Positions 1 to 18,339 of a stretch of DNA of 64,000 nucleotides are shown here, in pieces. The stretch is from Paraspadella gotoi (lineage: Eukaryota > Chaetognatha): positions 18,748,628 through 18,812,627 of the forward strand of contig CM119263.1 of the NCBI GenBank assembly GCA_051294375.1, given 5' to 3'. A program made the position numbers and the translations under genes. How positions within the stretch are numbered: position 1 is the first letter of the stretch; the number at the start of each line of letters is the position of its first letter. Under the pieces are notes generated by a model. It did no database searches. It was not told the origin of the DNA and was given only the letters and a program-made list of their open reading frames with translations.

Positions 1-3000
1 TCCTGTAATGTCCTCTGAGAGAATATTTTTTCTGTTTTTCAAATAAAAGAAAATTTTGAAAATTTCCCCTCACTATGTGTTATAAGATGAGAAAAATCAA
101 AACTCGAGCGCCTCGCGAAAATGGAGAAGTGGCCGAAAATTAGATTGGCCGAAAAGCATGAAATTTATATATATATGTATGTATAGACAAAACTTATTCA
201 GGATAATGCAGTATAGAATTTATATGATGGTGGAAAAGGAGCAGATAAGAAGAAGAAATTGAGGTGAGAGTTCAAAATAGGAAAATGGTGAGGATATGAA
301 AAAAGACAAAATACGGAGGAAAAAAAAACCAAAATAAATGAGAAAAACATAAGAAGATAGAACGTAATGGAAATTGTTCGGAAAATGGAAATATTTCGTG
401 AATTAAAGAAAAACAAAGATGATAAAAATACTGGTTAAAAAAGGGTGAAGAAAAATTGGCTCTGATTTCAACGTCGTCGTAGTCGTCCTCGTGATTGTCC
501 CGATTGGCGACACCTCAATTTTGCTTGACGTGAGGGAAGAGCTGATTATTAGAATAATCTATTAAATTACCTTAATGATGAGAGGACTGGGGTAAATGAT
601 TATGATAAAGAGTTGAGAAAAATATGGTAGAAGCAATTGGAACAAAAAAAAAAAAGCAAAAGGTATAGAGGCAATAAAAATTGTTTTTGTTTTTTTCAAA
701 TTTCTTTTCCCATTTCCAGAAATTTCCATTTCTTCAAAACATAAAAACAATCGATATTGGCCGTCCTTTCATGCAACAGCGTCTCCAAAACAAAAATTGA
801 CACCTCCCTCGGGAGAACATCCCCAATTGCGTAACTGCCAAGCAAAAGGCAAGAAGAGGCATCGTCATTGAGTAAAGGCAGAGTCGTTAGTCGAATGAGC
901 AGAAGGCGCGAAGACAGGTTGGCGAGTTGTCGAAGTGGGGAGGTGGAGAGTAGGGTGATGTGAAAATAATAAAATTTTCTAAACTTAATAAAAATATTTT
1001 TTAATTTCATACATTAGTAGGCACCAGTGAGCTATATTTATATATAGTAATAAGCATATAGATTTCAAAATGCAAATTGATTCCAAACTTTCACTTCACC
1101 CTAGTGGAGAGGTTGGCTGGGGACGACAAAATGGCGCCCATATTTCCCTGGGATCTTTTGTCCTCTTGTCGTGGATTTTGTTCTTTTTTTTAACGGAATA
1201 ACGATAAGCCATGACGTTTCAATCGAGCCTAGCGTGCTTCAAATTTTTTTTAATCGTTGATTTCTATTGTTTGATTGTTAATTTATACTCTAGACATATG
1301 ATTAAGTAAAGCTTTTATGGTGCAGTGGCTGCTCTAATATGCTTTAAAATAAATGCCTTAAAATAAATTCAATAAAGTAAATGCAATGAAATCAATACAA
1401 ATAAATGCAACATAAATAGAAAAAAAGTTCATGATATAATAAACGTGTTTACAAAGAGTAAAAAAAAATTATAAAGTTGTTTGATATAAAGAGAAGCGAA
1501 CAAAGAGGGTCCGTAGATAAAAGAGAGAGAAGAAAGGCTTTGGATAAATGAGCCCACGATAAAAAAAATCCCTTTTAATGAAAAAGGACTCGCGAATGGA
1601 GAGGCCGAATTCTAGAGAAGGAGAGATGGAAGGAGGTCGGGGTGGCGAGGGTGGTTTTAAAAGAGTTGGGTGGGGCGTTGAACTGAGGGACAATCAATAA
1701 ACGAGAGTTGAGAGTTGAGATCGAACGTCACGAGTACCGACGATGACGTCTTGATTGGTAGGCGGAAAGTTGGACGTTTGAATCTCGCGGGGTCAAGGAG
1801 CCATAAATCTTGACGTGGTTCGATCGGGGGTCCATAAATTTATCTGCGCATTGCATCATCGTCGTCCATATCGTTCATTTCTTTTAATATCTTTCACTGT
1901 TTCTCCTCCGTATTTGTCAAATAATAGTTGTTGCTGCGTTGTTATTAATGTTTTTTTAGAGTTCGGCTCGGTCACGCAATATTTTTGGAAAAATAACGAC
2001 AAACGTCAAAAAACTCAAATCGATTTTTCTCAACTGTTTTTTATTTTTTTAAGTCGCGCGGTTTTAGTAGATGTAGCGCTGTGTTGCATTGCTCTCTCTC
2101 TTTTTTTTTGTCCTCATTTTTTTTGTTTTATCGATATCAATAAGAGCTATTAAATTAAAAACGTTTAAAAACCGTTTAACGATGAAAGCTAAGTCGCTCC
2201 TGGATCCACTCCGATTACTAGTCCTCTTTCGGGCCACTGGTGTTTTCTTTTGTAATCACTTCTGTCCTCTCATCTTCACTACAGGTCACTTCACGAACTA
2301 TCCAGCGGTTACTCCTCAACCCACTCTCGGATATTTGTCACTCCAGGGCGGAGTGGAGCCAATCTAATCCTCCTTTTTCCTCTTATCTTTCAGCGTCGAA
2401 CGACCATCGCGAAATTCGCTGCGGAATCGAGATAAAAGCAAAAAAGTCAAAGAGTTTTCGGTTTTTTTGTTTTTTTTTGTTTTTGTTTTTTTTTAAGATA
2501 CAATCCAATCATTCAACGGGCACCTAAAAGAACCCTGTAATGCTCGTACTGTACGTTTCTTTTATCTAAATCCAGAAACTTTTATAATTACTAATAAAAT
2601 TCTGAAAAAAGAAAGTAAAATGACTATTTAGAATATTTTTTTCAGTTTTAATCAAGCAATTAAAGCAGGTCGTTGCAATAGGTTTAATTAACGCTTGTAT
2701 GATATAATTTATTATATATTCATTATTCATTCGTAGATAATCTGGGAGATAATAAACTAGACTATGTATGAGAGAATCTCGATTGCATTATAAGAGAGAG
2801 GAAGACCTTAACCTCCCGTAGACTATCCCAAGTCAGGGGCAAGACAGCATATTTATTTATTTATTTATTTTCCATATTGTTTGTCCCCATAAAATGTTTC
2901 TAACATGCAGGTCGACCGAACTGACCTAGAATCGGGAGCAGTAGGAGCAACAGGAGCGTGGCCATGTGCTTGCGATGGAGCCGGTCGCAGGAGTCGTCGA

Positions 3001-3052
3001 CGTAGAAATCAGAGGAGATCCACTCCTGGAGTACGGAGAGTTGTGTGTTTGT
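1..3052. other. Intergenic region, no supported gene
   Basis: AT-rich DNA with many poly-A/T runs. No reading frame here shows a recognisable domain, splice structure or codon pattern like the real genes of the window. Short frames rich in F, L, S and K are translations of homopolymer-rich DNA. Confidence 0.6.

Positions 3053-3137
<85 letters not shown>
3053..3137. repeat. (GA)n microsatellite
   Basis: Nearly uninterrupted GA dinucleotide array of about 85 bp with one early GAAGA interruption. The Arg-Glu and Ser-Leu frames over it are repeat translations, not genes. Confidence 0.95.
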
Positions 3138-6832
<3,695 letters not shown>

Positions 6833-8000
6833 AACGAACCATATGCAAGCATGGGCCGCTGAGGACATAATTCCAAGACGATAAAACCCTCGTTCCCACA
6901 ATGCCAGAAATTTTCTGGCTTTTGTTTTGCTGAGGGAAAATGTCAACGCCTTATAAACGACCTTAGCTTTTAGAATTAGCATTAATATGACTTAAATAAA
7001 TTCTCGGAGTATATCCCTGATGAGCGGAGCGAGCAATAAATGGGGAGCGCCTCTGTCCCTAAGATGAGAACGAAAAATGATGAAGGGAAGTGAAGAAGAA
7101 GAGATGATTTTTTTTCCTTTTTTTTTTTGAGAATGACGTCATTGACGTTTTAATAATTTTTCTCATCAAAAGACTCAGATGTTCCGAAGAAAAAGTCTAA
7201 ATTAGAAGCCTTCCTTTTGATATTTTTAATAATTAATGAAACATTTTAAATATAATTTATTATTAACAAATAAAAAAGAGAAATGGTATGAAAACTGGTT
7301 TGTGTGTTAGGCCAGTGAGTCGAAACAACAGTCAAGGCTCTTGAACTATTTGATTTCACCATCGCTTCCATCCTTCTCTTTCAAACGCCAACGCCCGTTT
7401 CAGTTCACTGACTTCCGAGTGCGAAAAAAAAGGGAACCACAACCAGAAAGAAAAGCTTTTTTTTTCACCGGGATCTCTGTGAATTGAGAAGTGTAAAGTC
7501 TTTCTCCTTTCGTCCTTCAAGTTCAACACAAAAGAAAGAATACGTAGAAGGAAAGCGGAAGAGATGAAAGGTTACAAGTGCGTTTTTAAGTTGAGTCGAA
7601 TTTCCAATTCATTAATTGTATTGTACGCATATCATATGTAAAGTATCAATCCAGAGATTTTAATTCAAACCAAAGGTTTTTTTCTTTAAACATCAAATTT
7701 AAGTATTATTCGCTGTCACGATTATTTTTTTTCTGTCAAGTTTTTCCCTAAGCCATATTTATGTATCATTTCGCTTTTGTGGCTTTTGTTTTTTTTTCGT
7801 CCCTCATATCTTTCCTCTCCAGCGCCTCCGTCTTTGATCTTAGATTTCCGTCTTTCCAGCTCACTGCCTTTTCCTTTTCCGGACTTTTCGCCGAGCTCCA
7901 ATCAAATATGCATTTACTACCATAAAAGGAGAGATCGAAAGAAATGGAACCTTTTTTTTCCGGGGGAGTTGTGAGAAAAAAAGAAATAGAAAAAGAAAGA

Positions 8001-8112
<112 letters not shown>

Positions 8113-10807
8113 GGAATTACCAGAGAATTTATTCAAGACAATTAACGAAGTCGGAATTTGATTTTCTTAACCATATTTGCGAACTCGATTTTTTATCCGC
8201 ATAAAAAATTCCCAACCGACTAAAACCGGCTCGATCAACATTTATTTATTCACGACCGTTTGCCATATCACGCCGACTTCATATTCATCTTGGGAGTCAA
8301 GTCTGAACGAGGCTCCTCCTTCTGATACATCAACGCTCGTTGTCAAATGTCAAATTTCACGTTTAATAAAATTTTGGCCCCGGAGAGTTGCGCAAACAAG
8401 AAAATCTCGAGTTTCCTTACGATATAGGGTTGGTTACCCGGTTTAATTTTCCCCAGCTTCCCGTTCCTTCCCCCCTCCTCTCACCTCTTGTACGGTTTGG
8501 CAGGTTTTAACTTTTTTCTCGCGCCCTCTCCTCCTCTTCCTCCGCCGCTGCTGAATGCTCCTCCTTTTTTGACTGTTCGATGGATGTTCACGCTTCCGTA
8601 GCCGCTGTCTGACGAGCCATTGCTGCTGCTCCCCGAGCTCTGAGAGGTAAGGAGCGATCGGGGAATAGAGGGAGGTGGAGTAGGGAGTAGGCGTGGTGAG
8701 GTGAGGTGCGTTGATTGAAATCAGTGTTGTGGCGCGATGGGTAAATATCGTTTTGGGTCACAGGAGATAAGGGTAGAAAGAGAGCGGGAGAGGGAGCGAT
8801 GAGAGATGATTTGAGAGCGGAAAAAGGGATAAAAAAATGAGAAAAAGTCGTTAAAACCCTTATCAGTCGTTAGACTTCAACGCGGCCTCACGCAACCTCA
8901 TCATCACTCATCCGTTCGTCTCAGGCATTAAACCTGTGGGTTCGACTCGCCCCTCCCTCATTATCTGTTAGAACCATTTGGTTTTACTGTATTATTTGTA
9001 AACCTTATTTGAACGAGCCACTTGGTTTAACTGAATTGGAGGAAGGTAAGGCAAGAATAACAGTTTTCCCGTTATTATTTCTCGCGGAAAATCCTCTCGC
9101 TCTCTCTCTCTCGCTCCCGAGGTAACGATCGTAAAGCGATTTTTCTCGTCGTTGGTTCCGACGCTCAAGCGCCTTCTTCCCCAACTCCGCCCTAAACCTT
9201 CACCCCCACCCTTTCCTCTCAGCGCCCCCACCATTTCCTCCCAGCGCCCCCACCCTTTTCTCTCAGAAAAGCCATTGGCGCCGCCGTTTCCGCCGCAGTT
9301 TCCGCCCGCGACGACGACCGACGGGGCGGCGCCGGTAATCCTATTCTAAGTGATGTAGAGTTGGGCGAGTTGCAGATGAGGTGAGGTAAAATCGGGTCGG
9401 GGAAAACGGTAAAATTATATATGGTAAAGTGAAGCTGCGGAAAAGATATTTGCAGAGATATGTCTGTCTGGTGAGGCATATTTGAAGTGGGTTAATATTA
9501 CGCAAAGTTAGTTAAATTGTGATGTGGATAAGGACGTGAGTATGATTTTGTTTGTCCGACTGAAAAAAGGATGAAATAATTCCGAGAGTGGAGGATGATT
9601 CCTCTTTTATCATAACCGAGATGGGACGTGGTTCCGGGAAAGAATGAGGTCATCATCCCAAGAAAATAGAAAATTTATTCTGGTCATCGCAAGAAAATCG
9701 CTTTTTTCACATTGAACATTGTTTTCATGCACGATTTGTGAACCAGTATGTGCACATGTTTTAGTATGTATAAATTTGAAACCAACAGCACTTGATATAG
9801 CTAAATCGTGCACTAAAACGTCTTCCATAAGAGGCCCATACTCATAAATATTGGTTAATGGCGTCAACTGAGGCTTAACACTCAATTGTTTTACGGCGAA
9901 ACATTTTATTTAATCAAGTGAAAAATCACTTTGTCTTCGACAACCACTAAATAAAGTGGAGCAACAAAACGGTTCAACAAAATCCCGTTCCCTTTGCCCC
10001 GCCGCGCAAAGGTCGTAGTTAATTGCTCGTAAAGGCGGAAATCAACTCGAGCGAAAAAAAGCGTCGAAAGGTGAAAATCGTTACATAACGATTAATCATT
10101 AAATAAACAGCTGCCTTTTAACGAAAGCACACGGTGAGCGGTTAAAGCTAAGGGCAGTATTAAAAAAAAAAAAAATCGACCAAGCGGAAAATTTAAACGA
10201 ATAAGTTTCTGCTTTAAACGGAACTTTACGGTTACACGGAGGGACGATAAAAAGTCAAAGGGAGGAACGAGAGAAAAAAAAAAGGAGGAAAAAGAGGAAA
10301 AAGAAATAAAATTGAAAAGAAAATTGAAGGCGACAGTAATCTACGGAGGGGAATTGGGAAAGTGAGAGAAAAGGTAAGATAGGAATGAAAAGATAAAAGG
10401 CGAGAAGATTGGAGGTGACGCGAAGAGAAGCAAATGGGGGAAAGAAAAAAAAAAGGAAAGAAAAACCCAAAATTGTAAAAAACTATACCGTTACATAGTT
10501 TCGACAGGGAAAAAACTATAGTCATTCTGATTTTCATATTTACTCAATACTTATACATCAGAATAATCGATTATTTGGTACATAAAAGGATAACAGCTGA
10601 GAAAGGACCAACCACATAATGCCTGACAAGTCTCCTCAGCATCCGAAAACAAAAAAATATCCCGAGAATGGGAGAAGATGGAAAAGGAGATTAAGGAAAA
10701 GAAAACTAAAAGAAAAGGCGGGGAAAGAAAAGAAAAGAGGGGGAAAAAAAGAAAAGTGAGAGAAAGGAACGGAGCTAAAAGCGGAGGAGTCGTTCAAGGA
10801 GAATAAG

Positions 10808-10839
10808 AGAAGAAGAAGAAGAAGAAGAAGAAGAAGAGA
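10808..10839. repeat. (GAA)n trinucleotide run
   Basis: About ten consecutive AAG/GAA units embedded in a purine-rich region. Confidence 0.85.
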
Positions 10840-11121
10840 ATTAATGCGAAAAAGATTAAGGAGAGTCGATCAAGAAAAGGAGGAAAGACCGAAAAATAAC
10901 TATGACAACTACCTCTGAGTTTTTCAGAATAAACTCTTTTAAACACTATTAAACAGTTTTATCTAAAAAAGAGAGTGAACATATTATCGACCTGCAGCGT
11001 TCTACCACCACGTTTGTGGGAAAGAAAGAAAAAACCCTGGGACGCCCTTTTTGCGTGATATTTGGTTGCGACGTGATTAGGAATAGGAAAACCAGAAACG
11101 AATCCTGCATCAAATTCCATA

Positions 11122-11263
<142 letters not shown>

Positions 11264-12152
11264 CTCCACCGCACAGTCTTCCTTCTCGTTTTGTTTGTCC
11301 TTCTTCCCTCTGAACCAGAATTCGCGTTTTATTGACAAAACGTTTAACTTTAGAAAAAGTTATCCTTGATTTAAATCAGACAGCAAAAAAACGGTTTACA
11401 TGTTTAAACGAAACCGTCAATTAATTCCATCAAACAACATCATTAAAATTACATTGTCATCATAATCTCGCTCAGGAACCAAACAGAACTCGGCTGAACT
11501 CTAGTATATTGTTGATATTATTGTTACTGCCTCTGGCCCGACCGTCATTATCACCGCGCGTGAACGCTTCTAAACCATCACTGTCATTACCATTCCGGCA
11601 ATTGTCTATCAGAAGCCGTCGAACAATGACGCGTTGGTGGTCGAGGGCGGCGAAGGAGTTTTGAACGGCGGAGGCGAGGGGAGGGGGGAGAGCGGGGTGG
11701 GTGAAGTGGGGGGAAGGTGAAGGAAAGGAGGGGGAGGAAAAGAAAAAGACAAATAAAGGAAAGAGGTGGTTGGAAAAGGGAAAGATTAAAAAGAAAAGTT
11801 TAAAAAAAGTGAGGGGGGAGGAAGAAAAGAGGAAGAAATGAAGGGTGAAGAAAAGAGAAAAGAAAAATGAGAAGAGGAGGGATAAAAGAAGGGAGTCAAA
11901 CGCCAACCGCGATGGCGAGAGAGTTTCTTTGAGGTTGTAGAGCGATGTGCCAAGTCATCGGACCGGGCAATGGTGAGCACAGGGTGAAGTCGACAGGTAA
12001 GGCCGAATGGTAAGTTTAAATCTTTTGCCGGAAGCTATCGCGTCGGGAATCCAGCGGCGGAATTCGTCCGGCGTGCGAAGGAGATCCGAGCGACTCCCCG
12101 CGGATCGACAAGAGATTGGCGAACCTTCCAGGAATTTGGATTTGGAGGAAGA

Positions 12153-12234
12153 ATGAAGAAAAATCGACCGGAAAATCCGGATGGAAATTTGTGGTCGAAT
12201 GGAAGAGAGGGGATGGAGCGAGTAATAAGGCAAG
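12153..12234 (+). CDS. Possible 5' exon of an unidentified gene
   Basis: An ATG opens 27 codons rich in N, R, G and E and ends at a strong donor (AAG then GTAAGT) in phase 1. I do not recognise the peptide. The next coding-like exon on this strand (12,786 on) starts in phase 0, so the two do not join directly; either an intermediate exon exists or one of them is not real. The case rests on the splice consensus and non-repetitive codon use only. It could equally be chance. Confidence 0.2.
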
Positions 12235-12785
12235 GTAAGTTACGGGTTCGATATTCGGCTTAGCTTCTATTCAAGTGCGTTTCTTTTTCTTTTCTCTTCG
12301 TCGAGACTGGCGGCTTATCTTTTTTTTTTTAAGGCGACGCCTTCCAGAACTTGTCAAAGCTTCTTCTCTCAGCCCTTTGGCAGAGGATTAAGGGGTCAAC
12401 GGTGGGCGGCCCGGGAGTTGGTTGTCGTTTTTGTTGTTGTTGTGGGACCGGCGACCGAATCGCAACTCGGACAAAAAAGTAGAAATAATTTGCGTTTAGA
12501 AAAAGGGTTCTTTACTGGGAAATGCTTGTCCGAAGCGTCTCGAGTCTTTTGGGAGGTTTGCGGACGGGAAGGCCGATATAAAACGCCGAAGTGTCGGGCG
12601 GAACGATCGATGATTAGTCGATATCTTCCGGGATCGGAGAGAGACGAACTGTGATTGGTCGATTGATTTTCGAAGTCGGGCGCCGACGAACGAGTTTAGT
12701 TTAGAATTGGAATTGAATTGATGAGCTGGTTGTTGTTGTCTTTGTTGATGTTGACGAAATGATTCGCCCCAACGCGTTCGGTTAG

Positions 12786-13118
12786 CGTCACATCCTGGAC
12801 GGAGACGTTGACGACATCGCCAACTCCACCGTCCTCGACGTCACTTCGAACGCGTCGGATTTCGACGCCGCTTCCTTCCCGCGGCGCCGGCAATCAGGAG
12901 GCGTCATCGGTTCGGCGGCGTCCTTAAGACGCAGCGCCGACGCCTTGGAAACGTTGGCGCCCGGGCGCGACGGTTTGCTCTCCACTTTGTCCATGCGAAA
13001 TGTTGTACGAAATAATTTCCAAATTGAATCGTTGATTTTGTATTTATGCCGCGTTAGCGTTTGTCTGTGCTTTTGTTTGTTTATGTTCGCGAGAATAGTT
13101 AATGATAGAAAGAGTTGA
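12786..13118 (+). CDS. Possible exon of an unidentified acidic protein
   Basis: A good acceptor (TTCGGTTAG) precedes 110 open codons ending in TGA. The first two thirds use GAC, GTC, AAC and TCC as the lipoxygenase gene does, and give an acidic Ser/Asp/Ala peptide including DVDDIANSTVLDVTSNASDF. The last third, after SMRNVVRN, drifts into AT-rich codons and may be intron or 3' UTR. No domain is recognised. The minus strand is also open over part of this GC-rich block, so strand assignment is tentative. Confidence 0.3.
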   Translation, partial: RHILDGDVDDIANSTVLDVTSNASDFDAASFPRRRQSGGVIGSAASLRRSADALETLAPGRDGLLSTLSMRNVVRNNFQIESLILYLCRVSVCLCFCLFMFARIVNDRKS

Positions 13119-13774
13119 AAGATAAAAATGGATTATCGATTTATATTAAGAAAAAACATAAGGAGAAGTAAAATTTGTTGCGGTGCCGTGTAATAATGTA
13201 ATTATTAAACTAAAGAATGCATGGTTAAGAGGCAAAACTTGTTATATTTTGAGAAGAAAAAATCGATTATAAAAAAAAGTGAAGTTTAGCATTTTGAGGT
13301 TTCGATGCTTGTAAAATGTCTACATAGGTTATTTTTTTTTGTTTTGAGGCAGGTTTTATCTTTTTGTAAGGGATTTTATGACTTTTTCAGTTAAAAACGT
13401 AGTATAAGTTTGGTTTTGACCAGTTGAATGTTTTCTTAAGCCTTTTTTTCCTTAAACTTCTTCTTTGCGAATCCATTAAAATGTAATGCGTTTTTTTGCT
13501 TTTTTTTTTATCGGTTTTCTGCGGGAGAGGGAAAAAAAATGTCGAGTAAGTGAATGAGAGAAAGAAGAAAGAGAGACTGAAAAATAAGAGAGAGTGAACT
13601 GAAGATGAAAGAGAGAGAGAGACGGAGAGAAAGATGGAACGAAAAGAGTTAAAAAAAGAAAAAATACTATTCGCGGCAGTTTGGAAAACTCTAGACCAGA
13701 AAGGAAAATGTTTTACCGAGAAATTAATAAGCGAGACCGAGAAAAAGATGGAAATGAGAAACAGATAGAGAGAA

Positions 13775-13777
<3 letters not shown>

Positions 13778-13870
<93 letters not shown>
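13778..13870. repeat. (GA)n microsatellite
   Basis: Pure GA array of about 93 bp. It is the first of four large purine/pyrimidine arrays within 1.3 kb. Confidence 0.97.
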
Positions 13871-13872
<2 letters not shown>

Positions 13873-14404
13873 CGACCAAGAATAACAGAGCGCCTGTCTC
13901 TGAATTAGGGAAACACGAAACGAAGTTTGCCTTAGAATTCATATTAAAGGTTGCTTCATTCGATGAAATTTCAATGGATGGAACCAAACCGGTATTTGGA
14001 CGTTGAGAGGCAGACAATGCACATAACTCGGTAGACAGTAAACTGTTTTAAAAATTGAAAGAACAAGAAATATATAAAAGAAAAAAAGAAAGAAATTATA
14101 ATTATACCGTCATTAAATGTCTATTGCAGTATAATTTTATAACAGAGAACAAAAGCAGTCGTTGTGTGATATTTCGAATAGACTTGAAGTTACTTTGGGA
14201 GAAGATTTATAAACAAAGCGAAAAAGAAATTGACTTTGACAAAAGTCGAGGAACGATTTGTTTCTCGAGGAGAGATTAAATTAAGACGGTCAGTCTTTGA
14301 AAATGAAAAAGGAGACGGGGAAGAGAGGAAGAGGAAAACTCAAAGAAATTAGAACCAAATTCGATCGATAAATTTTTGGAGAGAACACCACCGGAGGGAG
14401 ATAA

Positions 14405-14472
<68 letters not shown>

Positions 14473-14477
14473 AGACA

Positions 14478-14543
<66 letters not shown>
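14405..14543. repeat. (GA)n microsatellite with GACA interruptions
   Basis: About 139 bp, GA repeat broken by AAGAGA and two GACAGA units. Confidence 0.96.
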
Positions 14544-14548
<5 letters not shown>

Positions 14549-14633
14549 TCATGGGACGGAAAATTCTTTTTATTTTATTTTCATTGATTATTCCCCACGG
14601 TAAATTTCGCTTTGTGTGGTTGCGATAATTAGG

Positions 14634-14749
<116 letters not shown>

Positions 14750-14965
14750 CTAGCGCTCCGTATCACTTAGTCGTGTGCTGAAGGCATGAAGAATTATCAA
14801 TCGTCTTCGATAGTAAAAATCGAAGATGGTCAGAGCGTCTCGGCTTCTTTCTTTTCCTCCCAACTCCAAATGATTTTTTTCTCTCTTTTCTTTTATTCTC
14901 TTCAGGGAAAAAAAAGGTTTTTTTATGCCTTCATTTGTGCTTCTCTCTTGGCTGGAGACTTGGCA

Positions 14966-14968
<3 letters not shown>

Positions 14969-15034
<66 letters not shown>
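14969..15034. repeat. (CT)n microsatellite in inverted orientation
   Basis: 66 bp pure TC array. Together with the GA array ending at 14,748 it forms an inverted-repeat pair with a loop of about 220 bp. Confidence 0.96.
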
Positions 15035-15038
<4 letters not shown>

Positions 15039-16796
15039 AGAAATCTCGTGTCTCTGAAGCCGAAGAAAATAAGAACAAACGAGGGAGAAAGACTGCGACG
15101 ACAAAGAAGAGGAAGAGAAGGAGGAAGAGGAGGAGGAAGAGGAGGAGGAAGGGCAGGAGGAGGACGAAGGAAAAGTATGGAGGACGGAAAGAGTTTTTTT
15201 TTTATTTAAAAAAAAATTGTTTCGTTTTTTTTCAAAGGCTCATTTTTCCAATTGAGGAATTTTTCTGGGCCACTGATGCATCGATGGTGTGGGCGTTGGC
15301 CTTTGCGGTCGTTTGTTTTCATCTCAACCGCATCTGGTTGGCACCAAAAGAGGTTGGCGTCGATGCCACAGCGGACTCAAAGAGCGCCGGTAATGAGGGG
15401 CGCCACGAAAAGCAGATGGCAACCAGAAATCACATTGAAACAGCTGCAATCATAAGGTCATGCAGTCTGGATCCATGAAAAAGTAAATAATATTTATAAG
15501 GAATAACCTACGTAAATGGTGATCGTGCCTTGTGCCTTGTGCAACCGAAACACATCGGCCTTTGGGCCTCGAAATCTATCGGGGCAGATATAGAAAAAAA
15601 ATGACCGAAAAGGATTTAGAGTCAACTGTGGCTTCAGTAACGAAAAGAGAAAACCGAATCCGATAACAACCACCAAAAGAATCCCTTATATAATATATTT
15701 ATATATATCCACGGAAATAGTACATAATCAGTAAATATATGAGTGTTTTCGTTTCGTTCCACAAAATGGTTTCGTTATAATGAGTCTGCTCTTTAATATG
15801 AATTTCCTTTTGATCTGCTTTTCCCACGCGATTGCGAGACTCGTCTTTCGAGCGCCTCTCGTTGCAACGTCAGCCTTTCCAAGTCAAAGACGAATCCATT
15901 CATCCTTTTTTATGGGTCAATCGTTAAAAATACAGAATGAGGACGAAGACGTTCCAAAGGAGATGATTTCGGACCGTGAGTTCTTCGGCTCAACGCCGTG
16001 GTAGAAGAAAAATGCTGGTCTTAACAATTTTATCTTGCATACTAGATGATGACAAAATATTTTTTATTGCTTATATCTTATGGACGTCGATAGCCAAAAA
16101 GAAAAACTACTGAATAGAACTGAGGATGAACCATATGGCTTGCAGATAGTCATTTCGGTTGGATCAATACGTACATGGATAAATTAATTGTCTCTGACTG
16201 AATTCAAAGACGCTGAATTGATTACTAAGGTTGATTTTTATATGTATTTCATATATATATTGAAAATACTTGTTGAGTGACACGCCCCAAATGTGTGTTA
16301 GGCGGTCACCGGGCCATAACGTTTGAATCCCGAGGGGAATGACGTGACTGCGGCTCCAACGACGAGTGGTTGGTGGTTTTTTCAATCTACCTCAATATCG
16401 ATTTATATTTAGTACATTGACACTTTTTTGATCACGATGTATTAAAGAGTAAACAGTAAAACAACAATGTTAAACCAGCTCCAACTACGAGCAACTTACT
16501 ATACTGCCCCAAAATTGTGTTGTTGTTTTCGAACTTAAATAATTCAAATAAAGATGTAATTGGCGAATAAGTTATTTCGGTCGAGGTACATATACAATTA
16601 ATACAATTATACATATTACATAATACATATATCTCGTAGGATTAAGTCCATAAATAATGACTCAGAGTCGCCGGTTGGAGTCAGACGGGCGCAAGATGAC
16701 CGGTCGGGTCGCCACGATACAAATGGCAGGAAATAAGCCTCCGGTTTGCCTTGAGTTGTGCCACCCATTAGTCATTTCATGACGAGGACCCACGAG

Positions 16797-16814
16797 AGAA
16801 AGAGGGAGAGGGAG

Positions 16815-16862
<48 letters not shown>
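16797..16862. repeat. (GA)n microsatellite
   Basis: About 66 bp GA array with GGGAGA units at the left and one AAGA interruption. Confidence 0.93.
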
Positions 16863-16865
<3 letters not shown>

Positions 16866-17627
16866 TTTGAAGAGAAAAAATTTCTTATTTCGTTTCAGCT
16901 ATCATTCAATAAATTCATTTCGTTCGTTTATAGATATATGATCAAAGTGAAAATCGATAAATTAAATGAGTGAATGAAATTTTCGTTTCTCTTTTACTGC
17001 CATTGCCAAAATAGAGGACGCGAAGCATGAGTGCAAATTATGGAGGAAGAGAAACGGAGGACGAAGAAAAAGAAGAAGAAATTGAAGAGGACAAATCAGG
17101 AGAGGAAGAAAGTGAAACAGTGGAAGAAGGAAACGGAATCGGGCAACAAACATCTGAAGCAAAAACAATTCGAACGCAGAAGAGGAGAAAAAAAAAGAAA
17201 AAAAAGAAAAAATAAATGTAGGAAAATGAAGAGAAAACATTTAATGGATGATAACGCGGGCACGTGAATTTTGTAGACGAACAAGAAAAGCGGAACACTT
17301 GGAATCGACGGTTGAGTAGGATGAAAAAATTATATTGTAAAGCGTGAGTGGGTTTTTTTTATTCCAGCTGTTGAAGAAAACAATCGATGAAAGAGATAAC
17401 TAAGAGTCCATTCGTTATCTTATCAAGCAATTTTCAAAAACCTTTCCACATACGGTATGTTTAATTGTTTATGTTAAATTTTAAAATAAAGAGAAATATA
17501 TAAAAAAAAACGAAAAGCGCTATGGAGAGAGAGAGGCGACGAGGACGACGAAAAGTCGACGTCGTTTGACGAAGATCGCGCGCGCTCGCGAAGATTCGAC
17601 GACGCACGCGCGATGACAGGAGGAGAG

Positions 17628-17697
17628 CGGCGAACGCGAGCGGCGAACGCGAGCGGTAGAGACGAACGCGAGCGGCGAACGCGAACGCCGAGCGGTG
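17628..17697. repeat. GC-rich minisatellite, unit about GCGAACGCGAGCG
   Basis: Four to five imperfect tandem copies of a 12-13 bp CpG-rich unit (GCGAACGCGAGCG), the middle one interrupted by TAGAGA. It lies in a short CpG-dense island (17,520-17,720) within otherwise AT-rich DNA. Arg/Ser-rich frames over it are repeat translations. Confidence 0.75.
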
Positions 17698-18339
17698 AAC
17701 AAAGAAATTCGCAGCGAACGAACACGAACTAGAACGAAAGGAGATTTAATGCGAAAAGGAAAGAACTGATTCGCGACGATCAGCTGATACAGAGATGACA
17801 AATCTTTGTAGTAGAAAGAAGAAATTTATAATTGAGAGGATCTTGGTGGCGTAAAGAGAGACAGAGCAAAAGAGACAGATAGATGTTAGTGATATGGAAT
17901 AGTTATTATTTAATTTTAGTCAACTGGTCAATTTCTTAATTTTTTTTTCTAGTAATAAACTCCTGCTCTGCTCAGAGTTTTTGCAAAAGATTATCTCAAA
18001 GCGGTGACCTTTTATCCAACTATTATCGCTGTTTTTTTGCTGAACCTCTTTTCTTCTAAAAAAAAAAACACCGAGGATGTTTTGCACATTATCGATAGGT
18101 CGTTAAAGGCCGCTCGCCACGCCCCCGAACCTACTTCCTCGCTCCGGTCGACCCCGTCACCTTTTTTTTTTCTTTTTTCTTTTTAAATCTTCTTCCCTGC
18201 GCCTCCCCTCACTCGCCCCCCCCCCCGTCTCGCTCTCCCACGTCTTCCTTAATCCATCTCGCCCCAGTTTGCGTTAGCGCAGGTGCCGCGGAATAGAACG
18301 ACGCTCCATCTGCTTGATGACGATCTTCTAAAATTAGAA

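Noticed and set aside
15240-15478. Possible protein-coding end of a long frame
   Set aside because: The frame begins in a CT array and a GGA/AAG-rich run. The non-repetitive end has no recognised domain and alternative frames are also open.
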